Source of the DNA: DATLFA01 sp039934635
GTDB lineage: Bacteria; Actinomycetota; Acidimicrobiia; Acidimicrobiales; WLNW01
Direction: 5' to 3'
DNA length: 64,000 bases
Assembly (NCBI GenBank): GCA_039934635.1
Contig: JBDTLT010000003.1
Location: forward strand, 42,235 to 106,234
In this document: positions 1 to 8,059 of the stretch, piece by piece
Numbering within the stretch: the stretch's first letter is position 1
Layout: each line of letters starts with the position of its first letter
Program-made: the position numbers and the translations under genes
The notes under the pieces: generated by a model
The model's input: the letters and a program-made list of their open reading frames with translations, nothing else
Told to the model about the DNA's origin: nothing
The model's database searches: none

Positions 1-822
1 CGCCTCGAGCGGCGGCAGCGCGTCGACGGCCCACGCCGCGTGCCACATCGACGATCGCGCTCCTTCGAGGAGGACCGCGGCATCGGCGGCCAGATGCTGC
101 ACCGCTTGGAATGTGCCCACCGGTGCACCGAACTGCACGCGGTCACGGACATAGCCGACCGCTGAATCGACCGCACCCTGCATCACCCCGACGAGGTCCG
201 CGGCCACCACCGTGTAGGCCAACGCGTCGAAGCGCGCTCGATCGTCGGTAGTCAACGCCACCTCAGCGAGCCGCAATGCGCGGGGACCGGTGTCCGAGTC
301 GATCGAACGCACCACACGGGTCCGATCGAGCGCCGGCATCTCGTCACCGACGATCTCGCGCTCGCAAAGCCGACCGGAGTCGTCGAGGAGCAACGCGTGG
401 GTCGCGTGCGCCGAGTCCCAGGCAACCGCGGGTTCGCCGACACGGGCGATGCCCAACAGATCCGAGCGCAACGCCAATGCGATGCGCCGAGATCCCGCAG
501 CAACTTCCGCGACGAGGCCACCCAAGCCGGCGATTGCCAACAACTCGGGCGCGAGAACTGCCTGCGCGACGAACGGCACCGGGCACAAGTGCACCGCCAA
601 CTGTTCGGCCACCAACGCAACATCGAGCGCGCTGGCCCCGGCGCCGCCGAGGCTCTCGGGCGCGTGCATCGCCAAAAAACCGGTATCGCGCAACGCGTTC
701 CACGCGCCGTCGTCGGAATGGGCTCCGACATCGCTCGGCGCGACGACCAACGCGTGGTTGGTCGCCAATCTCGCTGCGGTGTGTTGTACCAGCGCGTGTT
801 CGTCGTTGAGCCGTACGTCCAT
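1..822 (-). CDS. Acyl-CoA dehydrogenase family protein (3' end cut by window edge)
   Basis: The gene runs off the left edge, so only the first 274 codons are present and no stop is seen. The ATG is at 822 and the protein begins MDVRLNDEHALVQH. The helical N-terminal domain contains the family-like segment GFLAMHAPESLGGAGASALD, and a later segment RDRVQFGAPVGTFQAVQHLAAD matches the conserved 'R.QFG.PIG.FQA.QH' motif at the start of the C-terminal FAD-binding helical domain. Members oxidise acyl-CoA thioesters to enoyl-CoA with FAD. The sequence is divergent in its middle part, like the small-subunit or side-chain-degrading dehydrogenases of Actinobacteria, so the substrate cannot be named. It starts 15 nt after the stop of the upstream 669-aa gene and is probably co-transcribed with it. 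The family call is firm; specificity is unknown. Confidence 0.85.
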   Translation of the reverse strand, partial: MDVRLNDEHALVQHTAARLATNHALVVAPSDVGAHSDDGAWNALRDTGFLAMHAPESLGGAGASALDVALVAEQLAVHLCPVPFVAQAVLAPELLAIAGLGGLVAEVAAGSRRIALALRSDLLGIARVGEPAVAWDSAHATHALLLDDSGRLCEREIVGDEMPALDRTRVVRSIDSDTGPRALRLAEVALTTDDRARFDALAYTVVAADLVGVMQGAVDSAVGYVRDRVQFGAPVGTFQAVQHLAADAAVLLEGARSSMWHAAWAVDALPPLEA

Positions 823-837
823 GGTGTCGCTACTGCC

Positions 838-2847
838 TCAGGGCTCGTGCCGCACGAGAAGAGCCTCTCCCGATCGGGCGCGGCTCGACCACTCGCGCGA
901 CAGCCCCGGCGCCGAGAATCGCACCTCTTGCGGTGATGGCGAGTCGACCTCCCACAAGAGCGCCGCATTCGGGCCGTGCCAGCGCACCGAGTAGGCGAGC
1001 GTCCCGGCGAAAGTCGGCACCCGCGCCACGTCGATCGACTGACCCCGCCACGAGTCGGGGACGACCGGCAAGAGGCGCAACTCTCTGGCGGAAACATCCT
1101 CGATCACCGCCAAGCTCCGCATGGCGTCGGCAAATCGGGCGCACACGAGCGGATCGTCGCCGAGACCGCCGCTGCCCGAGCCGAGCCGCGGGTGGACGAA
1201 CGACGGCCACGAGCCCGCGGTCGACAGATGATCGGCCACCAAACGCAACCTGTCGAAGCCCGCCACCGATCCGTCGTCGATTTCGCGCGTCGCGCGCTCG
1301 ATCGTTGCGCGGAGGTCGAGCCCGCGCCGAGTGTCGGTCGCGGGTTCGGCCGGCCGATCGGCGAGTACCCCGTCGGCGTCGTCGACGGCCGGCTCACGCG
1401 ACCCTTGCCACACGATGATGGCCGCGAAGTCATCGATCTCGTCTGCGGTATCGGCTTGGCCGGCGGCACGAGCCATGCCGGCCAACGCCTCGACGAGCGG
1501 AGCGAGCGCGCGGGCCGACGAAGCGTCACCGCTGCGTTCGATCCGTCGGCCGCACCATTGCGCCATCCGCACTGCGGGCACGAGCACGGCGTGGGCGACG
1601 ACGACATCGCCTGTCGCGCGCCAATGCGCGACGATCGCCCGCAAGGCGGCGAGGTTGCGGGCCAGCGACGCGTCGCCGCGTCGCGCCCAACTCTCGATGC
1701 GCTGGTCGTCCATGTGGCCGACGAGCAGGGGCGCCACATGTGAACCCAGGCCGATCCGTGCGAGCGCCGAAGCAATTGTCGTTTCGTCGTCCACGGTGAA
1801 CGATGCCTGCGGACCGACCGGCACGAAATCCGCGCCGTCGATCGTCAACAGCAGCCGTCGTGTCGCACAGTTGTAGGCCCGGGCGAGCGCGTCGTCGGGC
1901 ACGCCGATTGCCGCCGCTCGTTCGAGGTGCGCCTGCCACCCGCGCGCCACGGCCGCGGCATCGGCGACGCGCTCGGGCGATCGCGGCGTCGAACGGCGCG
2001 GCGAGCGCGGCGCGAAGAAGAACCGGATCGTGCTGCGGTGCGCGACCGGGAAGACGACCGCGCCATTGGCCAGGCCGAAAACGCAGGTGGCACGACGCGG
2101 TGCGGTCGAGTCGGCCCGCTCGGCCATCACCATTGCCGACGAATCTTCGGAATCCGCGGTGCCCAACGCGTAGCCGGAGGGGGCTCTCGGCAGCACGAGC
2201 GCCGGTTGCTCGTTGACGCGCACGAGCGTGCCGTCGAACTCGAGCGCGTCGATCACGCCCACACTCGTACCGTCGACCGGACGCAGAGCCAGCGCGACCG
2301 CGATGGGAAGCGGGGACGAGTTCTCGATCTCGATCACGACGACGTCGCCGAATTCACGCTCACCCGAGATGCCGAACACGCGGTGGATGGCGTCGCCCTC
2401 GGGGATGCGAACGACGGTCTCGACAACCGGCGCGTCGTCGATCGCCCGTTGCCGCACGGAAGCCTCGCGTGACGGCTGGTACCAGCGATCCCCGGCGTGC
2501 ACGATCCAGTCGATGCCCCATCCGCCCGTCGTCGGCATGACGAACCCCCTCGGATCAACAACGGCCAACGCGCCCGTCGCGATCGTGCCCACGGTGGTCC
2601 AGGAACGCGCGGTCACGTTCTCGATCGACGCCACGTCCCCGAGCGGCACGAACGCGGCGTGGGTTGGGCGCAGTTGGCGCTCCAACCAATACGGCCAGTA
2701 CCAGTCGAGCTTGGCCACTGCAGCTGCAGTGCGCCGCGCCGCATCGTCGCGCGCCAACGAGCGTCCGCGACCGATCCGGCGCGCGGTCGATCGCAACACC
2801 TCGTCGAACCATTCAGTTGATTGCGCGCGAAGGCGTGGCGTGTCCAT
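838..2847 (-). CDS. Conserved hypothetical protein, possibly six-hairpin-glycosidase-like fold
   Basis: A 669-aa protein that I do not recognise with confidence. It has no signal peptide and no membrane segment. The first third is beta-rich (for example VVVIEIENSSPLPIAVALAL, a domain that contrasts two kinds of side). The middle, about residues 310-520, is helical with repeated Ala/Arg-rich helices. The end (LRLLPVVPDSWRGQSIDV, then SVRWHGPNAALLWEV) resembles the C-terminal beta-sandwich that follows an (alpha/alpha)6 barrel in glycoside hydrolases. On that basis a GH15/GH65-like or other glycan-related fold is possible, but no catalytic pair can be assigned. It starts at ATG 2847, 12 nt after the gpsA stop, and is followed closely by the acyl-CoA dehydrogenase, so the three genes look like one transcription unit. 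Confidence 0.6.
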   Translation of the reverse strand: MDTPRLRAQSTEWFDEVLRSTARRIGRGRSLARDDAARRTAAAVAKLDWYWPYWLERQLRPTHAAFVPLGDVASIENVTARSWTTVGTIATGALAVVDPRGFVMPTTGGWGIDWIVHAGDRWYQPSREASVRQRAIDDAPVVETVVRIPEGDAIHRVFGISGEREFGDVVVIEIENSSPLPIAVALALRPVDGTSVGVIDALEFDGTLVRVNEQPALVLPRAPSGYALGTADSEDSSAMVMAERADSTAPRRATCVFGLANGAVVFPVAHRSTIRFFFAPRSPRRSTPRSPERVADAAAVARGWQAHLERAAAIGVPDDALARAYNCATRRLLLTIDGADFVPVGPQASFTVDDETTIASALARIGLGSHVAPLLVGHMDDQRIESWARRGDASLARNLAALRAIVAHWRATGDVVVAHAVLVPAVRMAQWCGRRIERSGDASSARALAPLVEALAGMARAAGQADTADEIDDFAAIIVWQGSREPAVDDADGVLADRPAEPATDTRRGLDLRATIERATREIDDGSVAGFDRLRLVADHLSTAGSWPSFVHPRLGSGSGGLGDDPLVCARFADAMRSLAVIEDVSARELRLLPVVPDSWRGQSIDVARVPTFAGTLAYSVRWHGPNAALLWEVDSPSPQEVRFSAPGLSREWSSRARSGEALLVRHEP

Positions 2848-2859
2848 CGTTGGTATCTG

Positions 2860-3870
2860 TCAGCGAGAGGCCGGAGCGCGAGTCTCTCGCCCCACTTTGC
2901 GCCGCAACAATCCGCGGTAGGCCTCGGATGCGGGCTGACCGTCGACCACCACCCGGTAGACCTGGTTGACAATCGGCAGGTCGAGACCGAGCTCGTCGCC
3001 CAATTCTTTGACAACGCGCACGGCCTTGACGCCTTCGGCCACCTGGTTCATCTCGGCGATGATGTCGGCGAGCGAACGGCCCCGGCCCAGCTGCTCGCCT
3101 ACATAGCGATTGCGGCTCTGCGCGCTGATGCACGTCGCAACGAGATCGCCCATGCCCGCGAGACCGGCGAACGTCAACGGGTTGCCGCCCATGGTCACGC
3201 CGAGGCTCGTCAACTCGTGAAGCCCACGGGTGATGACGGCCGCACGAGTGTTGTCACCGGTGCCGAGCCCGTCGGCCATGCCCGACGCCAAGGCGATCAC
3301 GTTCTTGAACGCGCCCGCCACCTCGCAGCCGACCACATCGACGTTGGTGTACACGCGGAACAAATCGGTGGCGAAGATGTCCTGAAGGCGCTCGGAGATG
3401 TGCTCGTCGGCCATCGCCAACACCGCCGCCGCGGCGTGGCCATCGAGGATTTCCTTGGCCAGGTTCGGGCCGGTCAGGACGCCTGTCGGATGACCGGTCG
3501 CGACCTCGGCGGCCACCTGTGTCATTCGCAACTTCGTGTGCTGTTCGAAGCCTTTGGTGAGACTGACGATCGGCACCCACGCGCGCAAGAACGGCTGCGC
3601 GGCTTGCAGAGTCGAACGAAAGACGTGCGAGGGCACACCCATCACCAATACGTCTGCGCTGGCGACCGTTTCGGACAACGAGCTCGATGCGCGCAACGCT
3701 GGATGCAACGTGAACGTCGGCAGATACCGGCCGTTTCGATGATGTTCGTTGATCTCGTCGGCCAACTCGGCGTCGCGCGACCAGAGCACCGTCTCCGCGT
3801 TGTGTGCCGCCAGCGACGCGAATGTGGTGCCCCACGAACCCGCACCGAGCACGGCAACACGAATCTTCAT
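2860..3870 (-). CDS. gpsA: Glycerol-3-phosphate dehydrogenase [NAD(P)+]
   Basis: 336 aa, normal for GpsA. It reduces dihydroxyacetone phosphate to sn-glycerol-3-phosphate in the cytosol, the entry step for phospholipid synthesis. The N-terminal Rossmann motif is VLGAGSWGTTFA (residues 7-18). The family signatures VLTGPNLAKEI (substrate loop) and AGAFKNVIALASGMADGLG, containing the catalytic Lys, are intact, followed by NTRAAVITRGLHE. The C-terminal helical domain is complete. The start at ATG 3870 is supported by a TAGGGT box 6 nt upstream and no Shine-Dalgarno, so the transcript is probably leaderless. The promoter overlaps that of the divergent fbiD gene. Confidence 0.97.
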   Translation of the reverse strand: MKIRVAVLGAGSWGTTFASLAAHNAETVLWSRDAELADEINEHHRNGRYLPTFTLHPALRASSSLSETVASADVLVMGVPSHVFRSTLQAAQPFLRAWVPIVSLTKGFEQHTKLRMTQVAAEVATGHPTGVLTGPNLAKEILDGHAAAAVLAMADEHISERLQDIFATDLFRVYTNVDVVGCEVAGAFKNVIALASGMADGLGTGDNTRAAVITRGLHELTSLGVTMGGNPLTFAGLAGMGDLVATCISAQSRNRYVGEQLGRGRSLADIIAEMNQVAEGVKAVRVVKELGDELGLDLPIVNQVYRVVVDGQPASEAYRGLLRRKVGRETRAPASR

Positions 3871-3876
3871 AGGCCA

Positions 3877-3886
3877 ACCCTAGACT
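3877..3886. promoter_or_regulatory. Overlapping divergent -10 boxes of gpsA and fbiD
   Basis: TAGGGT on the minus strand (3882-3877) ends 6 nt before the gpsA ATG, and TAGACT on the plus strand (3881-3886) ends 7 nt before the fbiD ATG. The two boxes share the bases TA. Both genes lack a Shine-Dalgarno sequence. Confidence 0.6.
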
Positions 3887-3893
3887 CTGGCCG

Positions 3894-4520
3894 ATGATGC
3901 AGCCGGTTCGGCCTTCGCTCAGCGCCGTGGTGCTGGTTCCGATCAAGTCGTTCGCTGAAGCCAAGCATCGCCTGTCGCCGGTACTCGACGCACGCGAGCG
4001 CTCCGAGCTGGCGCGCGAACTCGCTTCGCGCGTCGTACGCGCGGCCCGCGAGCTTCCCGTTGCGATCGTCTGCGACGACGACGACGTCGCCGCGTGGGCC
4101 GAGGTCGTCGGCGCATCGGTGCTGTGGTATCCCCGGGTCGGCCTCAACGGTGCGGTCGCCGCAGGGCTCGAGGCACTGCGCGAGGACTTCGACGAGGTCA
4201 TCGTGGCGCACGCTGATCTCCCACACGCACGCGACCTCACCGTCGTACGCGGATTCGCCGGCGTCACGCTCGTCCCCGACCGCCACCGCGATGGCACCAA
4301 CGTCATGTGCATACCGAGCGCGTCCGGGTTTCGCTTCGCCTACGGCCCGGGTTCGTTCGCCCGCCACAAAGACGAGGTCGCCCGCCTCGGACTCGCCGTG
4401 AGGGTGCTGACCGATGCCGCACTCGCATGGGATATCGACACGCCCGACGATCTCGTGGGTTTCGGTGGGCAGGGCTTCGACAAGAAGGGTCTCGACGAGA
4501 AGGGTCTTTCGTGCAATTGA
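3894..4520 (+). CDS. fbiD: Phosphoenolpyruvate/2-phospho-L-lactate guanylyltransferase (coenzyme F420 synthesis)
   Basis: 208 aa, CofC/FbiD family. In Actinobacteria FbiD joins GTP to phosphoenolpyruvate, giving the intermediate that FbiA then attaches to the deazaflavin Fo. The nucleotide-binding N-terminus is VPIKSFAEAKHRLSPVL (residues 15-31), followed by the metal-binding segment VAHADLPHA and the conserved PDRHRDGTNVM and WDIDTPDDL motifs. It starts with tandem ATG codons (3894, 3897) 7 nt after a TAGACT box, so it is probably leaderless. The last 10 nt overlap the downstream PIG-L gene. A working F420 pathway fits the two luciferase-like (LLM) oxidoreductases in the window, although fbiA, fbiB and fbiC are not here. 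Confidence 0.9.
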   Translation: MMQPVRPSLSAVVLVPIKSFAEAKHRLSPVLDARERSELARELASRVVRAARELPVAIVCDDDDVAAWAEVVGASVLWYPRVGLNGAVAAGLEALREDFDEVIVAHADLPHARDLTVVRGFAGVTLVPDRHRDGTNVMCIPSASGFRFAYGPGSFARHKDEVARLGLAVRVLTDAALAWDIDTPDDLVGFGGQGFDKKGLDEKGLSCN

Positions 4521-5233
4521 ACCTACCCACCCCCGCGCGGGCCCTTGCCATCGTGGCCCACCCCGACGACGCCGAGTTCCAGTGTGGGTCCACCTTCGCC
4601 AAGTGGGCGGCGCAGGGTTGTGTCATCAACCACCTCGTCTGCACCGACGGCGCGAAGGGCACGTGGGACCCCCACGCCGACACCCGCAAGCTCGTCGCCA
4701 CGCGCAAGATCGAACAACGCGCCGCCGCCGACGTGTTGGGTTCGACCGGCGAGGTCGTGTTCCTCGATGTCATCGATGGCGAGCTCGAGGCGACCCTGGC
4801 CCGTCGTGGCCAAGTCGCGTATTGGATTCGCGCACTGCGCCCCGATGTCGTGCTCGCGCACGATCCGTGGCGTCGCTGGCGACTGCACCCCGACCATCGC
4901 GCGGCCGGGTTCCTTGCGTGTGACGGCATCGTCGGTGCCCGCGATCCGCACTTCTATCCCGAGCACGGCTTGCCGCACCATCGACCATCGACTCTGCTGC
5001 TTTTCGAGACCGAAGAACCGGACCATTTCGAAGACGTCACGGGGTACGCCGACCACAAGATCGATGCACTGCTCGCACATGCCAGCCAGCACGAGTCGAC
5101 GATGTACATCATCGACGGCGACCGGTCACAGCGCGATGCGTTTGCTCATCGCATCACCGACGAACTCATCGAGGCCGGGCGGCTTGTCGGCGTCGAGCAC
5201 GCCGAATCCTTCCGCCGCATCGACGAGCTGTAG
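4511..5233 (+). CDS. PIG-L family (LmbE-like) zinc deacetylase
   Basis: 240 aa from GTG 4511, which overlaps the end of fbiD by 10 nt and has a GAGAAGGG ribosome site just upstream; a longer in-frame opening from 4307 reads through fbiD and is not credible. The zinc motif AHPDDAEF lies at residues 16-23 and a second zinc histidine is in RLHPDHRAAG. The family removes N-acetyl groups from sugars (GlcNAc-inositol in mycothiol synthesis, bacillithiol, or mycothiol conjugates). The extended HFYPEHGLPHHRPSTLLLFE stretch is typical of uncharacterised actinobacterial members, so MshB or Mca identity cannot be claimed. Translational coupling to fbiD is likely. Its stop abuts that of the convergent hydrolase with no spacer. 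Confidence 0.88.
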   Translation: MQLNLPTPARALAIVAHPDDAEFQCGSTFAKWAAQGCVINHLVCTDGAKGTWDPHADTRKLVATRKIEQRAAADVLGSTGEVVFLDVIDGELEATLARRGQVAYWIRALRPDVVLAHDPWRRWRLHPDHRAAGFLACDGIVGARDPHFYPEHGLPHHRPSTLLLFETEEPDHFEDVTGYADHKIDALLAHASQHESTMYIIDGDRSQRDAFAHRITDELIEAGRLVGVEHAESFRRIDEL

Positions 5234-6160
5234 CTACTTCGCGATCATCGCCTCGATGGAGCGAGCCAGCTCGACCGGTCGATCACCTTGGATGCTGTGC
5301 CCCGCGCCATCGACCACGATGACGGTCGCGGTGGGCTGGATCTCCAGAACCCGCGCGACATCCGCGTCGTCGACGACTCCGGACTTCGCGCCGCGCCACA
5401 GCGTGATGGGCACACGGATGGTGGCCAGTTCGTCCCACAACGGTTTGAAATCTGGCGCGGGCGGAGTCTTCTCGGCCGACGGCGTCTCGCCTTCCGGCGC
5501 GCGTTTCCACGAACGCATCGGGTCATAACGCCACGACCAGCGACCGTCATCGACCTCACGCGCGTTGTGCAATATGCCGCGGCGCAGTGACGACTCTGTG
5601 CGCGTCGGGTTGTGCTCGATGGTGCGGGCGAGGATGCTGGCGAAGTCGTCGAAGAACTCGGGCCCGGTCACGAACGCGATGATCGGTTCGGCCTTCGCGT
5701 GGTCGACCCCGGGCGTCACGTCGACCAGGCCCAGCTTGGTCACGAGCGAAGGATGGCGGGTGGTGAGGCACAGCGCGGTCATGCCCCCGAGCGACATGCC
5801 GATCACGGGCGTCGGCGACGGGACGAGCGCGCGTATCGCCGTCGCCACGTTGTCGGCCATGTTCTGCGGACCGTAATCGCCGTCGTCGCGCCAGTCGGAG
5901 TGCCCGTGCCCGGGGAGATCGATGGCGACGAGCGGGCGGTCGAGGGCCAGCGCGACGGTGTCCCACGTGTGCGCGTTCTGTGCGCCACCGTGTAGCAGTA
6001 CGAGGTCGGCCGGCTTGTCGGGTTGCCAGACCAACGCGCTGAGGTTGCGGCCACCGCTGACGGCGATCGTGCGGCGCTCCACGCGGGGCTGGCCCCGCCA
6101 CTCGAGACCCGCCTCGGCCGCGTTGTCGGCGAACATCGAGAACTCGTCGTAGACCTGCAT
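5234..6160 (-). CDS. Alpha/beta hydrolase
   Basis: 308 aa from ATG 6160, chosen because the reverse strand reads GAGGGGAG shortly upstream; a longer opening to 6271 has no such site. The fold is clear: oxyanion segment LLHGGAQNAHTW (residues 55-66), DLPGHGHSDW, nucleophile elbow GMSLGG with Ser123, a likely acid in the SGVVDDADV loop, and catalytic His in VDGAGHSIQGDRP near the C-terminus. A cap domain lies between about residues 160 and 240. It is a cytosolic esterase or lipase-type enzyme of unknown substrate. The start region faces the HD-domain gene across about 75 bp, so the two are divergently transcribed. Confidence 0.88.
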   Translation of the reverse strand: MQVYDEFSMFADNAAEAGLEWRGQPRVERRTIAVSGGRNLSALVWQPDKPADLVLLHGGAQNAHTWDTVALALDRPLVAIDLPGHGHSDWRDDGDYGPQNMADNVATAIRALVPSPTPVIGMSLGGMTALCLTTRHPSLVTKLGLVDVTPGVDHAKAEPIIAFVTGPEFFDDFASILARTIEHNPTRTESSLRRGILHNAREVDDGRWSWRYDPMRSWKRAPEGETPSAEKTPPAPDFKPLWDELATIRVPITLWRGAKSGVVDDADVARVLEIQPTATVIVVDGAGHSIQGDRPVELARSIEAMIAK

Positions 6161-6236
6161 GCTGGCGACTCCCCTCGGCCGACGCTCTGGCGACCGCCGA
6201 GAGTATCGTGACCGGAGGTCAGTCGAAGGGGGCTCG

Positions 6237-6815
6237 GTGGAAACCAAGCAAATGGCGTCGTTCATCCGCATGGATCAAGGGACGACCGCGGAGTTCGAGC
6301 ACATCGTCGAGCGCGCCAACTCACACCTGCACAGCCACCTCGTAGACAACGTGTTCGGGCTGTTGCGCTCGATGCAGGGCGACACCCTCGGCTACATCGT
6401 CGACCGCTACGAGCACTCGCTGCAATCCGCGACACGCGCACTGCGCGAGGGCGCACGCATCGACATGATCGTGGCCGCGCTCTTGCACGATGTCGGCGAC
6501 GTCATCGCCCCGGCCAACCACAGCGAGCTTGCCGCCGCGGTGCTCGAGCCCTATGTCGACGCCGAGACCACGTGGGTAGTGCGCCATCACGGTGTTTTCC
6601 AGGGTTACCACTATTGGGACAAGCTTGGCCTCGACAAGAACTCGCGTGATCGCTACCGCGAGAGTCCATTCTTCGATGCCGCTGCGCACTTCTGCGGTGC
6701 GTGGGATCAAGTGTCGTTCGATCCCAGCTACGACACGCTGCCGCTCGAAGAATTCGAACCACTCGTGCGCGAGGTCTTCGCCCGCCCCGCCACCGGCTTT
6801 CGCGACGATCAGTGA
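6237..6815 (+). CDS. HD-domain metalloprotein (phosphohydrolase or PhnZ/MIOX-like di-iron oxygenase)
   Basis: 192 aa from GTG 6237, preceded by GAAGGGGG; ATG 6252 is an alternative. Potential metal ligands appear in HD-fold order: His60 (YEHSLQ), His84-Asp85 (ALLHDVGD), His95, His117/His118 (VVRHHGVFQGYHYW) and Asp157 (GAWDQVSFDP). A histidine before the HD pair and a late W-D are features shared by mixed-valent di-iron oxygenases such as PhnZ and myo-inositol oxygenase, but the spacing between ligands differs from both, and ordinary HD phosphohydrolases are also possible. No phosphonate genes are nearby. A perfect hairpin lies between its stop and that of the convergent epoxide hydrolase. 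Confidence 0.75.
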   Translation: METKQMASFIRMDQGTTAEFEHIVERANSHLHSHLVDNVFGLLRSMQGDTLGYIVDRYEHSLQSATRALREGARIDMIVAALLHDVGDVIAPANHSELAAAVLEPYVDAETTWVVRHHGVFQGYHYWDKLGLDKNSRDRYRESPFFDAAAHFCGAWDQVSFDPSYDTLPLEEFEPLVREVFARPATGFRDDQ

Positions 6816-6819
6816 ACGG

Positions 6820-6837
6820 GCGTCCCCCCGGGGACGC
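6820..6837. terminator. Bidirectional hairpin between two convergent genes
   Basis: GCGTCCCC (6820-6827) pairs perfectly with GGGGACGC (6830-6837). It starts 5 nt after the HD-domain gene stop and lies 6 nt from the stop of the epoxide hydrolase on the other strand. No T-run follows on either strand. Confidence 0.5.
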
Positions 6838-6842
6838 TGCCG

Positions 6843-8018
6843 TCAGCCCAACGAGCGCAATACCCGACCGAAGGCGCGAATGTCGTCGACGAACAGCTTC
6901 GGTTGTTCGAATGCAGCGAAGTGGCCGCCGCGCCGTTGCTCGCTCCAGTGCACGATGTTGTAGCGCTGCTCGGCCCACACCCGCGGCGTTTGCAGCAGTT
7001 CGCGCGGGTACACCGCGTGCCCGGTCGGCACGTCGACACGACCGGTCCAAGGCGACGTCGCGGCGGTGCCCGCTCGGGCAGACTCGGCGTAGAGGCGGGC
7101 GGCCGAGCCCGCAGTGTTGGTCAACCAATAGAGCATCACATTGGTGAGCAGTTGGTCGGCGGTGAAGACACCGTCGATCGTCGGCAAGCCGTCGGCACCG
7201 ATGGCCAGGTCGCTCCACGCGTAGAACTTCTCGAGGATCCAGGCGGCGATGCCGATCGGTGAGTCCGACTGCGCGTAGGCCAGTGTCTGCGGCTTGGTGG
7301 ATTGGATGCCCATGTAGCCGACACCGTTCTTGATGCGCGCGACCGCTTGCCCCATGCGCGCTTTCTCTGCGTCGGTTACGCCATCCATCGATCGTGCGCC
7401 GTCTGACGGGAACGCGAACAACATGTTGCAATGAATGCCGATGACGCGGTCGGCGTGTGCTTCACCCAAGCGACGCGTCACGAGCGCGCCCCAGTCGCCG
7501 CCCTGCGCCACGAAGCGCTCGTAACCGAGTTGACCCATCACATCGGCGATGGCGGCCGCAACGACGTCCACGTCCACGCCTGCACGCGTCGTCGGACCCG
7601 AAAATCCGTAGCCGGGCATCGACGGGACGACGACGTGAAATGCATCTGCCGGGTCGCCTCCGTGGGCACGCGGATCGGCGAGCGGGCCGATGGCGTCGAG
7701 GAACTCGACGACTGATCCGGGCCAACCGTGCGTCATCACCAACGGCAGCGCGTCGGGCTCGGGCGAACGCACGTGCAACAGATGCACCGTTTCTCCCGCG
7801 CCGCTGGCCAAGAACTGCGGATGCCGATTGAGGCGCGCTTCCCACTCGCGCCAGTCGTAGTGGTGCTGCCAATGGTCGAGAAACGCTTCTGCCACAGACC
7901 GCGGCAGCCCGTAGTCACCGCCGACCCCGGCCAGGCCTTCGGGCAGACGGGTGCGGGCCAAGCGCCGCCGCAGGTCGTCGAGGTCGCTCTCGGGCACCGC
8001 AACCTCGAACGGACGCAT
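6843..8018 (-). CDS. Epoxide hydrolase (N-terminal EHN domain, alpha/beta fold)
   Basis: 391 aa. The N-terminus (MRPFEVAVPESDLDDLRRRL and on to about residue 105) is the EHN domain that precedes the catalytic core in microsomal-type and bacterial epoxide hydrolases. Core motifs are the oxyanion loop THGWPG (96-101), PSMPGYGFS, the nucleophile Asp175 in AQGGDWGALV, and the catalytic His366 in RRGGHFAAFEQP. These enzymes open epoxides to diols through an ester intermediate on the Asp. The natural substrate here is unknown; a catabolic or juvenile-hormone-type hydrolase is the usual annotation. ATG 8018 has a TAGTGT box 6 nt upstream and no ribosome site. It is followed on the same strand, 41 nt upstream, by the CoA-transferase gene. 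Confidence 0.93.
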   Translation of the reverse strand: MRPFEVAVPESDLDDLRRRLARTRLPEGLAGVGGDYGLPRSVAEAFLDHWQHHYDWREWEARLNRHPQFLASGAGETVHLLHVRSPEPDALPLVMTHGWPGSVVEFLDAIGPLADPRAHGGDPADAFHVVVPSMPGYGFSGPTTRAGVDVDVVAAAIADVMGQLGYERFVAQGGDWGALVTRRLGEAHADRVIGIHCNMLFAFPSDGARSMDGVTDAEKARMGQAVARIKNGVGYMGIQSTKPQTLAYAQSDSPIGIAAWILEKFYAWSDLAIGADGLPTIDGVFTADQLLTNVMLYWLTNTAGSAARLYAESARAGTAATSPWTGRVDVPTGHAVYPRELLQTPRVWAEQRYNIVHWSEQRRGGHFAAFEQPKLFVDDIRAFGRVLRSLG

Positions 8019-8024
8019 CGCCTG

Positions 8025-8030
8025 ACACTA
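8025..8030 (-). promoter_or_regulatory. -10 box, epoxide hydrolase
   Basis: TAGTGT on the minus strand, 6 nt before ATG 8018, with no Shine-Dalgarno in between. Suggests a promoter separate from the upstream CoA-transferase. Confidence 0.4.
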
Positions 8031-8059
8031 TCCGAGCCCAAACCGGCGGACGCCGGTCC

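Noticed and set aside
4307..5233. 308-codon version of the PIG-L gene
   Set aside because: The first 68 codons overlap fbiD in another frame with no homology; GTG 4511 has a good ribosome site and begins just before the conserved AHPDD motif.
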